Positions 48,896 through 57,359 are shown, counted from the stretch's first letter. The stretch: 64,000 nucleotides of DNA from Nonomuraea fuscirosea (GCF_003001935.1 NZ_PVNG01000023.1:62001-126000), one strand, 5' to 3'. Notes: a model not told the origin generated them from the sequence alone. Numbers and translations: made by a program.

Positions 48896-49873
48896 TCAGA
48901 GCGCGATGACGATCTTGCCTCTGGCGTGGCGGCCTTCGAAGTGGGTGATGGCTTCGGGAAGTTCGCTGAGCGGGTACGTGCGGTCGATGACGGGGGTGAG
49001 CTTGCCTCTTTCGACCAGTTCGCGCAGGGTGGCGAGGTCCCCGGCGTTCTCCTGGGTGACGAAGGTGACGATGGTGTGCCGGACGAACGGGGACATCGCC
49101 TTCAACCGGATGAGGCGACCCATCACCCCGAACCAGGGCCCGCCGCCGGTGCCGCTGTTGGGGACGAGGATCCCGTCGGGGGTGAGCGCACGCCGCAGGT
49201 CGGCCACCGTACGGTTGCCCACGTTGTCGAGAATGAAGTGATATCGGCGGCCGGTGCGGGTGAAATCCTCTTTGCCGTAGTCGATGACGTGGTCGGCGCC
49301 GAGTGAGCGGACCAGGTCGGCGTTCCCGCCGCTGCACACGCCCGTCACCTCGGCCCCGTACGCCTTCGCGAGCTGCACCGCGCACGTGCCGATGCCGCCC
49401 GAGGCCCCGTTGACCAGCACCCGCCGCCCCGCCCGCACCCGCCCTTCGCCACGCAGCGCCCGCAGCGCGGTCAGCCCCGAGGTGGGCAGGGCGGCGGCCT
49501 GCTCGAACGTCAGCCCGGCGGGCTTGTGCGCCAGCGGCCCGTCCGCGCGCACGGTGACGTATTCGGCGAAGGCGCCCCGGGCGCAGCCGAAGACCTCGTC
49601 GCCGGGCTCGAACGCCGTGACGCCCCCGCCCACCGCCTCCACCACGCCGGCCAGGTCGTTGCCCAGGCCTGGGTGCTTCGGCCGGGCCGGGCCCGCCATG
49701 GCGCGCAGGATGTACGGGCTGCCTCTGAGCAGGTGGTGGTCGCCGGGGTTGACCGCGGCCGCGCGTACCCGGACGAGCACCTCGCCGTCGCCCGGCACGG
49801 GCCTGGCCACGTCGCGCAGCTCGATGACGTCAGGCGGGCCGTAAGCGTGGTAGCAGATGGCCTTCATCGTCAT
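48896..49873 (-). CDS. NAD(P)H:quinone-oxidoreductase-like MDR dehydrogenase
   Basis: A 325-residue zinc-independent medium-chain dehydrogenase. It has GLGNDLAGVVEAVGGGVTAFEPGDEVFG, the nucleotide site VLVNGASGGIGTCAVQLAKAYGAEVTGVCSG and a C-terminus AITHFEGRHARGKIVIAL. No structural-zinc Cys cluster is present. The start is ATG 49873 (MKAICYHAYG follows one codon later). Two 14-base direct repeats lie just upstream and may be a regulator site, perhaps for the adjacent TetR protein. Confidence 0.9.
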   Translation of the reverse strand: MTMKAICYHAYGPPDVIELRDVARPVPGDGEVLVRVRAAAVNPGDHHLLRGSPYILRAMAGPARPKHPGLGNDLAGVVEAVGGGVTAFEPGDEVFGCARGAFAEYVTVRADGPLAHKPAGLTFEQAAALPTSGLTALRALRGEGRVRAGRRVLVNGASGGIGTCAVQLAKAYGAEVTGVCSGGNADLVRSLGADHVIDYGKEDFTRTGRRYHFILDNVGNRTVADLRRALTPDGILVPNSGTGGGPWFGVMGRLIRLKAMSPFVRHTIVTFVTQENAGDLATLRELVERGKLTPVIDRTYPLSELPEAITHFEGRHARGKIVIAL

Positions 49874-49882
49874 GGCGTCTCC

Positions 49883-49916
49883 TCTGACACATGAAAGGAA
49901 TTTCTGACACGTGAAA
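49883..49916. promoter_or_regulatory. Direct repeats upstream of the oxidoreductase gene
   Basis: tctgacacatgaaa (49883-49896) and tctgacacgtgaaa (49903-49916) differ at one position and are exactly 20 bases apart, about two helical turns. The arrangement suggests tandem binding of one protein to the promoter. Confidence 0.6.
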
Positions 49917-49959
49917 ACCATACCCCCCCATGGGTGCTTGTGAGCGGGTCGCGGACGAC

Positions 49960-50000
49960 AAAAACCGCGGCGGCCGGAGGAGATCCTCCAGCCGCCGCGG
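49960..50000 (-). terminator. Intrinsic terminator after ilvC
   Basis: Arms ccgcggcggc and gccgccgcgg, extended inside by ggagga/tcctcc, are followed on the minus strand by TTTTTG. It lies about 120 bases after the ilvC stop, beyond a repeat-rich stretch. Confidence 0.85.
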
Positions 50001-50120
50001 CTCGCGTTCGTTCAGGCGTCCAGCCGTTCAGGCGCTCGGCCGTTCCGCCATCCAGCGTTCAGCCGGGCAGGCGTTCAGCCGTTCCGCCATCCAGCGTTCA
50101 GCTGTTGCAGGCGTGCAGCC
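50001..50120. repeat. 39-bp degenerate tandem repeats between ilvC and its terminator
   Basis: A unit beginning ccgttccgccatccagcgtt occurs at 50040 and 50079, with partial copies on each side (ccgttcaggcg at 50014 and ccgttcaggcc at 50119). It fills the untranslated 3' region of the ilv operon. No gene is supported here. Confidence 0.8.
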
Positions 50121-50122
50121 GT

Positions 50123-51115
50123 TCAGGCCTTGAGCCAGCTCATCATCGGGCGCAGCTTGGCGCCGGTCTTCTCGATCGCGTCCTCGGACAGCTCCCCGCG
50201 GTAGCGCTGGAACTCCTTCTGCCCGCCGTCGAACTCCTCGACCAGCTGCCGGGCGAAGGTGCCGTCCTGAACCTCGGACAGGATCCGGCGCATCTCCTGA
50301 CGGGTCTCGTCGGTGATGACGCGCGGGCCACGGGTGTAGCCGCCGTACTCGGCCGTGTCGGAGACCGACCAGTACATCTTGGAGATGCCGCCCTCGTACA
50401 TGAGGTCGACGATGAGCTTCATCTCGTGCAGGCACTCGAAGTAGGCCACCTCGGGCTGGTAGCCGGCCTCGATGAGGGTGTCGAAGCCCGCCTTGATCAG
50501 CTCGGAGACGCCGCCGCAGAGCACGGCCTGCTCACCGAACAGGTCGGTCTCGGTCTCCTCCTTGAACGTGGTGCGCAGCGCGCCCGCGCGGGTGCCGCCG
50601 ATGCCCTTGGCGTAGGAGAGCGCGAGGTCGAGCGCCTTGCCCGAGGCGTCCTTCTCGACGGCCACGAGCACCGGGACGCCGCGCCCCGCCTCGAACTGAC
50701 GGCGGACGAGGTGGCCGGGGCCCTTGGGGGCGACCATGCACACGTCGACGCCCTCGGGGGCCTCGATGAGGCCGTAGCGGATGTTGAGGCCGTGGCCGAA
50801 GAACAGCGCGTCACCCTCGACCAGGTTGGGGGCGACGTGCTCGGCGTACAGGTGGCGCTGGATGTGGTCCGGCGCGAGGATCATGGTGAGGTTGGCCTCT
50901 TCGACCGCCTCGGACGGCGAGAGCACGCGCAGGCCGTCGTTCTCGGCCTTCTCGCGGCTCTTGGAGCCCTCGGGCAGCCCGACGCGCACGTCGACGCCGG
51001 AATCACGCAGGGAGAGCGCGTGGGCGTGGCCCTGGCTGCCGTACCCCAGCACGGCCACGTGGCGCCCCTGGATGATCGACAGGTCGGCCTGGTCGTCGTA
51101 GTAGATCTCGGTCAC
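50123..51115 (-). CDS. ilvC: Ketol-acid reductoisomerase
   Basis: A 330-residue class I KARI that isomerises and reduces acetolactate or acetohydroxybutyrate with NADPH. It has VAVLGYGSQGHAHALSLRDSGVDVRVGL, the metal region LFGEQAVLCGGVSELIKAGFDTLIEAGYQPEVAYFECLHEMKLIVDL, and GGISKMYWSVSDTAEYGG. The start is GTG 51115 after GAAAGG, 13 bases from the ilvN stop. It is the third gene of ilvBNC. Short degenerate repeats and a terminator follow. Confidence 0.97.
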   Translation of the reverse strand: MTEIYYDDQADLSIIQGRHVAVLGYGSQGHAHALSLRDSGVDVRVGLPEGSKSREKAENDGLRVLSPSEAVEEANLTMILAPDHIQRHLYAEHVAPNLVEGDALFFGHGLNIRYGLIEAPEGVDVCMVAPKGPGHLVRRQFEAGRGVPVLVAVEKDASGKALDLALSYAKGIGGTRAGALRTTFKEETETDLFGEQAVLCGGVSELIKAGFDTLIEAGYQPEVAYFECLHEMKLIVDLMYEGGISKMYWSVSDTAEYGGYTRGPRVITDETRQEMRRILSEVQDGTFARQLVEEFDGGQKEFQRYRGELSEDAIEKTGAKLRPMMSWLKA

Positions 51116-51128
51116 TTGCTAAAACCTT

Positions 51129-51653
51129 TCAGGCGGTACGGTCCAGTGCCCTGAGGGACCGGTCGGTGATGGAACGGGCGCCGCGGCCGATGGCCACCAT
51201 GCCCGACTGGACGAGTTCTTTGATCCCGAACGGCTCCAGCACCTTGACGAAGGCCTCGAGCTTGTCGGGAGTGCCGGTGACCTCGATGGTCACCGCGTCG
51301 GCCGCGACGTCGACGCAGCGGGCCCGGAAGAGCTGGACGAGCTCCAGCACGTGGGAGCGGCTCTCGGAGTCGGCCTTGACCTTGATCAGCATCAGCTCGC
51401 GCTGCACGGACTGCGTCGGGTCCAGCTCGACGATCTTGAGCACGTTCACCAGCTTGTTGAGCTGCTTCGTGACCTGCTCAAGCGGCAGTTCCTCCACGCT
51501 GACCACGATCGTGATGCGGGAGATGTCGTCGTGCTCGGTCGGCCCGACGGCCAGGGAGTCGATGTTGAAGCCGCGCCGGCTGAACAGCGCCGACACGCGT
51601 GCCAGCACGCCGGGCCGGTTCTCGACCAGCACCGACAGCGTGTGTCTACTCAT
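51129..51653 (-). CDS. ilvN: Acetolactate synthase small (regulatory) subunit
   Basis: A 174-residue regulatory subunit. The N-terminal ACT domain (MSRHTLSVLVENRPGVLARV, GFNIDSLAVGPTEH) binds valine, and the C-terminal half (ELMLIKVKADSESRSHVLELVQLFRARCVDVA) completes the ilvN fold. The ATG at 51653 overlaps the end of ilvB by eight bases (ATGAGTAG), giving translational coupling that balances the two subunits. Confidence 0.96.
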   Translation of the reverse strand: MSRHTLSVLVENRPGVLARVSALFSRRGFNIDSLAVGPTEHDDISRITIVVSVEELPLEQVTKQLNKLVNVLKIVELDPTQSVQRELMLIKVKADSESRSHVLELVQLFRARCVDVAADAVTIEVTGTPDKLEAFVKVLEPFGIKELVQSGMVAIGRGARSITDRSLRALDRTA

Positions 51654-53385
51654 CCTCGTTCTCCCACTTCGGCGCCATGTCACGGGCGATCTTGATGTCG
51701 TCGTTGCTGGTGCCCGCCGCGACCATGGGCCAGACCATCGCGTCCTGGTGGACGACGAAGTCGACCACAACGGGCACGTCGTTGATCTCCATGGCCTTCT
51801 TGATGACGGCGTCCACGTCCTCGGGACGCTCGCATCGCAGGCCCACACAACCATAGGCCTCGGCCAGCTTGACGAAGTCCGGGATGCGGCGCGCCGTCTG
51901 CAGGTTGGTGTTGGAGTAACGCTGGTCGTAGAAGAGCGTCTGCCACTGGCGGACCATGCCGAGATTACCGTTGTTGATGACGGCGATCTTGACCGGCACA
52001 CCCTCCAGCGCGCACGTGGCCAGCTCCTGGTTGGTCATCTGGAAGCAGCCGTCGCCGTCGATGGCCCACACGGTGGCGTCGGGCCGGCCCATCTTCGCGC
52101 CCATCGCGGCCGGGACGGCGAAGCCCATGGTGCCGAGGCCGCCGGAGTTGATGAACGTGCCCGGGTTCTCGTAGCCGATGAACTGCGAGGCCCACATCTG
52201 GTGCTGCCCGACCCCGGCCACGTAGTACGTCTCGGGCCCGGCGATCGCGCTCAGCCGCTCCATGACGTATTGAGGGGCCAGCGAGCCGTCCTCGAACTCG
52301 TCGTAGCCCAGCGGGTAGGTCTGCTTGTAGCCGTTGAGCACCGTCCACCAGTCGGCGTAGTCGCCCTTCTGGCCGGACGCCTCGATCGCGCCGATGAGGT
52401 CGCTGATGACCTCTTTGCAGTCGCCCACGATCGGCACGTCGGCGTGGCGGTTCTTGGAGATCTCCGCCGGGTCGATGTCAGCGTGCACGATCTTCGCGTA
52501 CGGGGCGAACGACGCCAGGTTTCCGGTGACCCGGTCGTCGAAGCGCACGCCCAGGCCGATGATCAGATCGGACTGCTGCAGCGCGCCGACGGCCGAGACG
52601 CTGCCGTGCATGCCCGGCATGCCCATGTGCTGGGGGTGGCTGTCGGGGAAGGTGCCCCTGGCCATCAGGGTCGTGATGACCGGGATGTTGGTCAGCTCGG
52701 CCAGTTGCAGCAGCTCCGCCGAGGCGCTGGCCTTGTGGACGCCGCCGCCGACGTACAGGACGGGCCGGCTCGCCTCGGCGATCAGCTTGGCGGCCTCGCG
52801 GATCTGCTTGGAGTGCGGCCTGGTGACCGGGCGGTAGCCCGGGAGCTGCATGGTGGGCGGCCAGCTGAAGGTGGTCTCGGACTGCAGCGCGTCCTTGGAG
52901 ATGTCCACGAGAACCGGGCCGGGACGGCCGGTGGAGGCGATGTGGAAGGCCTCCATGATCGTACGGGCGATGTCCGCGGGATCGGTCACCAGGAAGTTGT
53001 GCTTCGTGATCGGCATGGTGATGCCGGAGATGTCGGCTTCCTGGAAGGCGTCCGTGCCGATGGCGGCACTGGCCACCTGCCCGGTGATGGCCACGATCGG
53101 CACCGAGTCCATGTAGGCGTCGGCGATCGGGGTCACCAGGTTGGTGGCGCCGGGGCCGCTGGTCGCCATGCACACCCCGACCTTGCCGGTGGCCTGCGCG
53201 TAGCCCTCGGCCGCGTGCCCAGCCCCCTGCTCGTGGCGTACGAGCACGTGACGGACCTTGGTCGAGTCGTAGAGAGGATCGTAGGCCGGCAGAATGGCAC
53301 CGCCCGGGATCCCGAACACTGTGTCGACTCCCACGTGCTCCAGCGCCCTGACCAGGGCCTGTGCACCTGTCATCCGTTCGGTCAT
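51646..53385 (-). CDS. ilvB: Acetolactate synthase large (catalytic) subunit
   Basis: A 579-residue TPP enzyme that makes 2-acetolactate from pyruvate and 2-aceto-2-hydroxybutyrate for Ile. The catalytic Glu is in the N-terminal domain (VFGIPGGAILPAYDPL, HEQGAGHAAEGYAQ). The TPP/Mg motif is GDGCFQMTNQELATCALEGVPVKIAVINNGNLGMVRQW. The start is ATG 53385. The 5' leader of about 150 bases contains a short peptide with Ile-Leu-Val-Val-Leu codons and an intrinsic terminator, showing attenuation control. It is the first enzyme gene of the ilvBNC operon. Confidence 0.97.
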   Translation of the reverse strand: MTERMTGAQALVRALEHVGVDTVFGIPGGAILPAYDPLYDSTKVRHVLVRHEQGAGHAAEGYAQATGKVGVCMATSGPGATNLVTPIADAYMDSVPIVAITGQVASAAIGTDAFQEADISGITMPITKHNFLVTDPADIARTIMEAFHIASTGRPGPVLVDISKDALQSETTFSWPPTMQLPGYRPVTRPHSKQIREAAKLIAEASRPVLYVGGGVHKASASAELLQLAELTNIPVITTLMARGTFPDSHPQHMGMPGMHGSVSAVGALQQSDLIIGLGVRFDDRVTGNLASFAPYAKIVHADIDPAEISKNRHADVPIVGDCKEVISDLIGAIEASGQKGDYADWWTVLNGYKQTYPLGYDEFEDGSLAPQYVMERLSAIAGPETYYVAGVGQHQMWASQFIGYENPGTFINSGGLGTMGFAVPAAMGAKMGRPDATVWAIDGDGCFQMTNQELATCALEGVPVKIAVINNGNLGMVRQWQTLFYDQRYSNTNLQTARRIPDFVKLAEAYGCVGLRCERPEDVDAVIKKAMEINDVPVVVDFVVHQDAMVWPMVAAGTSNDDIKIARDMAPKWENEDE

Positions 53386-53422
53386 CGGCTCGTTCCTTGC
53401 GTGGCTACTCGCTTAAGGACAT

Positions 53423-53460
53423 AAAAAATGCCCCGTCCCGCCGGCTGGCGGGTCTGGGGC
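53423..53460 (-). terminator. Attenuator terminator in the ilvB leader
   Basis: On the minus strand a stem of ggggc/gcccc plus cccgcc/ggcggg with a small internal loop is followed by ATTTTTTAT. It lies 38 bases before the ilvB start and downstream of the leader peptide. Confidence 0.88.
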
Positions 53461-53500
53461 GGCGCGCAGGTCGTCGTGCTTCGCTATCGGCCTGCGCGCC
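53461..53500 (-). promoter_or_regulatory. GC-rich leader hairpin upstream of ilvB
   Basis: A perfect 10-bp inverted repeat, ggcgcgcagg at 53461-53470 and its complement at 53491-53500, has a 20-base loop. It abuts the attenuator terminator. Its 5' arm (minus strand) includes the last codons of the leader peptide. Confidence 0.75.
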
Positions 53501-53534
53501 GGCGAAGTACTACGAGAATCTCACTGCGAAGCAT
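53484..53534 (-). CDS. ilvB leader peptide MLRSEILVVLRRRAGR
   Basis: A 16-residue open reading frame on the ilvB strand contains the run Ile-Leu-Val-Val-Leu (ATT CTC GTA GTA CTT) and ends in a GC-rich hairpin ahead of a terminator. Similar leader peptides precede ilvB in Streptomyces and other actinobacteria as I recall. The ATG lies where transcription should begin (eight bases after TATGGT), so it is probably a leaderless reading frame. Stalling at branched-chain codons would favour read-through into ilvB. Confidence 0.9.
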   Translation of the reverse strand: MLRSEILVVLRRRAGR

Positions 53535-53541
53535 GGCTTAC

Positions 53542-53572
53542 ACCATAGCCGCTCCGAACGCCCCAGTGTCAA
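53542..53572 (-). promoter_or_regulatory. ilvB promoter
   Basis: On the minus strand a perfect -35 TTGACA (53572-53567) and a -10 TATGGT (53547-53542) are separated by 19 bases. The predicted start is at or next to the leader peptide's ATG at 53534. Confidence 0.75.
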
Positions 53573-53589
53573 CTTGGTGGACACATGTC

Positions 53590-56364
53590 TCAAACGGTGA
53601 GACTCGTCCTGCGCAGCGAGTCGACTCCCCGCGCCGCCATCGGCCGCGCCACCAGGAACCCCTGCCCGCGCGTGCATCCCATCTGCTTGAGCAGTTCGAG
53701 CTGCTCGGGACGCTCGATGCCCTCGGCCACCACGATGAGCCCGAGGTCGTGGCCGAGCCGCACGATCGTGCGGGTGAGCAGGGTCAGCGTGTCGTCGCGG
53801 CCCAGCCCGGACACGAACGACGGGTCGATCTTGATCATGTCGACCGGGAGCTGGCGCAGGAAGGCCAGCGAGGCGTAGCCGGTGCCGAAGTCGTCGATGG
53901 CCAGGCGCACCCCGAGGGCGCGCAGCTCGGACAGCCGCTTGATCGTCTCCTCGGCGTCCTCGACCAGCATCTCCTCGATCACCTCAAGGGTGAGCGCGGC
54001 GGCGGGCAGCCCGCTCTCCGCCAGCGCCTCCTCCACGGTCTCGACGAACCTGGGCGCCATGATCTGGCGCGCCGACAGGTTGAGCGACAGCCCGATGTCC
54101 CAGGACGAGGCCCGCCAGGCGGCCACCTCACGGCACGACTCGCGCAGGATCCACTCGCTCAGCGGCACGATGAGCCCGGTGTCCTCGGCCGGGCCGAGGA
54201 ACTGCTCGGGCGGCACGAACACCGACCCGCGCCACCACCGCACCAGCGCCTCGACGGCCGTCACCCGCGAGGTGGCCAGGTCGACCACCGGCTGGTACTC
54301 GATCGCGAACTGCTGCTCGATCAGCGCCCGCTGCAGGTCGGCGGCCAGCTCCAGGCGGCGTACGACGTCGGCGTGCATCTGCGCGGCGAACACCTCGACG
54401 CGCCGCCCGCCGAGCTCCTTGGAGCGCGCCATCGCCACATCCGCGTTGCGCATGAGGTCGCCGGCGGGCTGGTCGTCCTCGGCGAAGGCCACGCCCACGC
54501 TCGCGGTGATCGCCACGTCGCGGTCGGCCACCCGGAACGGCTCCTGCGAGACGGCGCCGACCAGCCGCTCGGCCAGATCGACCGCGACCTGCGCCTCGCC
54601 GCCGGTCTCCACGAGCACGGCGAACTCGTCGCCGCCCCACCGGGCCAGCGTGTCGTCGGGGCGCACGGCCCCGCGCAGCCTGCGGGCCGCCTGCCCGAGC
54701 AGGTAGTCGCCGCTGGCGTGGCCGACCGAGTCGTTGACGGAGGTGAACCCGTCGAGGTCGAGGAAGATGACCGCGACGTTGGCCGTGCCCGAGGTGCGCC
54801 CGGCCAGCACCTCGCGGGTGCGCTCCTCGAAGTAGGCGCGGTTGGGCAGGCCGGTGACGCCGTCGTGGAAGGTGAGGTGGGCGACCTGGTTGCGCAGCGC
54901 CTCCTGGTCGCTGACGTCTCTGGTCGTCACCAGCATCCGCTCGTCGCCGCCGACCCGGCGGGTGGCCACGGACTCGGTGGGGCGCCAGGTGCCGTCGGCC
55001 GCGCGCACGCGGCAGGCGATGAGACAGGTGCCGGGCGCCGCGTTCTCCTCGTCGAGGTGCATGGCGCGCATGGCGGCCTGGATGCCTGGCACGTCCTCGG
55101 GATGGATGTAGTCGAAGATCGACCCGCCGATCAGCTCGTCGGGGCAGTAGCCGTAGGTGACCTCGACCCCGGGGCCGATCTCGCGCACCACACCCTGGTA
55201 GTCGCAGGCGAAGACCACGTCGCCGGTGCTCTCGGCCAGCTCCCTGAGCTGGCGGTCGCCCAGCTTGACCAGGCCGCGCAGGCGTACGTTGACCGCGGAG
55301 AGCACGAACAGGCGCACCAGCAGGAGCAGCACGATGGACACGGCGACCAGCACGACGCCGGTCACCGCCGCTCCCGCCCGCCCGCCGGCCTGGTGCACGA
55401 GCAGCGTGACCGCGGCCACGGCGACCAGCGCCAGCGGCGCGACCCCGATCGCGTGGCCGACCGCCGGACGCGCGGACTCAGCCGGCTTGGGGCCCCATGG
55501 GACGGCCGCCAGCAGCAGCAGCGCGACGGGGGCGAGCATGACGCTCCACAGCTGCGGCTCGCCGTCGATCAGCCGCGCCACCGCCTGCCCCACGCCGGCC
55601 ACGGTCATCGTGGCCAGCACGCCTATCCCGGCCAGGCCGAGCAGCCAGGAGGAGGACCTGCTGGTCACCACTGACGGGATCACGGCGCAGGTCACCAGCA
55701 GCGCGATCATCGGCGGCAGCATGACCAGCGTGAACGCGGGCGGATCGGCCGTCTCGGCGTAGACGTGGCGCAGCGCCACCACCCAGCCGACGAGGAAGAG
55801 CGAGGCGGCGCTCAGGTAGGCGTCCGTGAGCTGCCGTAAGGCGACTCTGGCCGGAAATCTGCGGTCGGCGGCGATCAGCGCGCCCCCCGCCGTGACCACC
55901 GCGCCGAGCAGCACGAACATGTCGGCGAAACTGGCCACGAAGCCTTCGGCGATCGGCTGGAGCGCCACCCCGGCGGCCCAGATGACCGCCCCGCCGCCCA
56001 TCCAGCGGGCGGCCATCGCCGTCGGGCGGTGACCGGCGGCCTGCTTCACCGAGGCGAACAGCAGGGAGCCCGCGGCGATCAGCGCCGCCAGCCCTCCGGC
56101 GACCGCGCCGGTGACCAGGGCCGGGCCCTGCGCGAGGACGGCAGCGGCGAACACCACCGCTCCTGCCGCCGCCGCGGCGGCCGGCGGCACCCGTGGATCA
56201 CGCCAGCGGATCACAGTCGTTGCCCATCCCGTCTCGAACCCTGCACCTGCGACCGCCGAAGCCCGGTCGATCACTTCGCCAGTGTGTGCGGTCGTGGGTG
56301 CGCGGGTGGTGACAACGCCGATGTCGTCACCGATCTGATAACCACACAGACCATTTGCCGCCAA
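53590..56364 (-). CDS. Membrane-bound PAS-GGDEF-EAL cyclic-di-GMP enzyme
   Basis: A protein of up to 924 residues. The N-terminal third is a membrane region of about ten helices. A PAS domain follows (from about residue 380, LAESTGDVVFACDYQG), then a GGDEF domain (ARWGGDEFAVLVE near 580) and an EAL domain (from about 690). GGDEF is intact, so cyclase activity is possible. The EAL residues EALVRW, LSLNLSARQ, LEVIEEML, IDDFGTGYASL, MIKIDPSF and VVAEGIER are all present, so phosphodiesterase activity is also expected. ATG 56364 is the longest start; shorter GTG starts around residues 18-50 are possible. It lies just upstream of ilvB on the same strand, a neighbourhood also seen in Streptomyces as I recall. 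Confidence 0.92.
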   Translation of the reverse strand: MAANGLCGYQIGDDIGVVTTRAPTTAHTGEVIDRASAVAGAGFETGWATTVIRWRDPRVPPAAAAAAGAVVFAAAVLAQGPALVTGAVAGGLAALIAAGSLLFASVKQAAGHRPTAMAARWMGGGAVIWAAGVALQPIAEGFVASFADMFVLLGAVVTAGGALIAADRRFPARVALRQLTDAYLSAASLFLVGWVVALRHVYAETADPPAFTLVMLPPMIALLVTCAVIPSVVTSRSSSWLLGLAGIGVLATMTVAGVGQAVARLIDGEPQLWSVMLAPVALLLLAAVPWGPKPAESARPAVGHAIGVAPLALVAVAAVTLLVHQAGGRAGAAVTGVVLVAVSIVLLLLVRLFVLSAVNVRLRGLVKLGDRQLRELAESTGDVVFACDYQGVVREIGPGVEVTYGYCPDELIGGSIFDYIHPEDVPGIQAAMRAMHLDEENAAPGTCLIACRVRAADGTWRPTESVATRRVGGDERMLVTTRDVSDQEALRNQVAHLTFHDGVTGLPNRAYFEERTREVLAGRTSGTANVAVIFLDLDGFTSVNDSVGHASGDYLLGQAARRLRGAVRPDDTLARWGGDEFAVLVETGGEAQVAVDLAERLVGAVSQEPFRVADRDVAITASVGVAFAEDDQPAGDLMRNADVAMARSKELGGRRVEVFAAQMHADVVRRLELAADLQRALIEQQFAIEYQPVVDLATSRVTAVEALVRWWRGSVFVPPEQFLGPAEDTGLIVPLSEWILRESCREVAAWRASSWDIGLSLNLSARQIMAPRFVETVEEALAESGLPAAALTLEVIEEMLVEDAEETIKRLSELRALGVRLAIDDFGTGYASLAFLRQLPVDMIKIDPSFVSGLGRDDTLTLLTRTIVRLGHDLGLIVVAEGIERPEQLELLKQMGCTRGQGFLVARPMAARGVDSLRRTSLTV

Positions 56365-56450
56365 GAGTCCCTTGACAGTCAGTCAGGAACTCCCTGCAAA
56401 CGCAACCGTACGCACCGAAGGTCACGGACCAGCCACGTTCCGGGATCCTC

Positions 56451-57359
56451 TCAATATGCGTCGGTGATGACGTTGACCAGCGATTCGCCGGCGAGATAGC
56501 GCTCCAACTGGGCCCTCATGAGGCGCAGCGTCCGCCGCACCGACGCGGGGGTGCTGCCCGCGACGTGCGGCGTGATCAGCAGGCCGGGCGCACCCCAGAG
56601 CGGGTGGCCCTCCGGCAGCGGCTCGGGCGCGGTCACGTCGAGCGCCGCGCGCAGCCTGCCGTTCTTGAGCTCCGCGAGCAGCGCGTCGGTGTCGACGATC
56701 CCGCCGCGGGCGGCGTTGACGAGCACGGCGCCGTCCTTCATCCGGGCGAGGAACGCGGCGTCCACCATGCCGGCGGTGGCCGCGGTGGCGGGCACCAGCA
56801 GCACGACGACGTCCGCCTCCGGCAGCAGCGCGGGCAGCTCGTCCATGGCGTGCACGCCGTCGCGGGCGCTGCGCGCCACCCGGACGATCTCCACCTCGAA
56901 CCCGTCGAGCCGGCGCTCCAGCGCGGCGCCGATGGAGCCGTAGCCCACGATCAGCACGCGCGAGTCGGCCAGCACGCCGGTGTGGTGGTAGGTCCACTCC
57001 CCCCTGCGCTGCGCGTCCACGAACCCGGGGAACTCCCTGACGACCGCCAGCATGGCGCCCACCGCCCACTCGGCGGTGCCCGCGTCGTGCACGCCGCGGG
57101 CGTTGCACAGCACCGCGCCCGAGGGCATGTGCGGGCGGTACGCCTCCACGCCGGCGGTCACGGTCTGCAGCAGCTTGAGCGAGCCCATCCTGGCCAGCGT
57201 CCCCGGCACGTCGGGCACGGGGATGAGCGGCGGGATCCACACCTCCACATCACCCACTCCGTCCGGCATCGCGGACGTGCCGTCATAGACCGCACATTCA
57301 ACGCCGGGGAGGTCGGACAGTACATCGGCCACCGAAACGGACGGAACCCAGGTCTTCAT
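56451..57359 (-). CDS. 2-hydroxyacid dehydrogenase (D-isomer-specific family)
   Basis: A 302-residue NAD(P)-dependent dehydrogenase. The nucleotide site is VLIVGYGSIGAALERRLDGF. The catalytic Arg, Glu and His lie in LVNAARGGIVDTDAL, DVTAPEPLPEGHPLW and LLITPHVAGSTPASV. It lacks the ACT domain of SerA. Glyoxylate, hydroxypyruvate or phosphonate substrates are possible; no neighbour settles it. It is divergent from the sugar dehydrogenase gene, 29 bases away, so the two promoters overlap. Confidence 0.93.
   Translation of the reverse strand: MKTWVPSVSVADVLSDLPGVECAVYDGTSAMPDGVGDVEVWIPPLIPVPDVPGTLARMGSLKLLQTVTAGVEAYRPHMPSGAVLCNARGVHDAGTAEWAVGAMLAVVREFPGFVDAQRRGEWTYHHTGVLADSRVLIVGYGSIGAALERRLDGFEVEIVRVARSARDGVHAMDELPALLPEADVVVLLVPATAATAGMVDAAFLARMKDGAVLVNAARGGIVDTDALLAELKNGRLRAALDVTAPEPLPEGHPLWGAPGLLITPHVAGSTPASVRRTLRLMRAQLERYLAGESLVNVITDAY

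Noticed and set aside
51166..53424. A 752-codon plus-strand frame opposite ilvN and ilvB
   Set aside because: It is antisense to two highly conserved genes and shows no domain.
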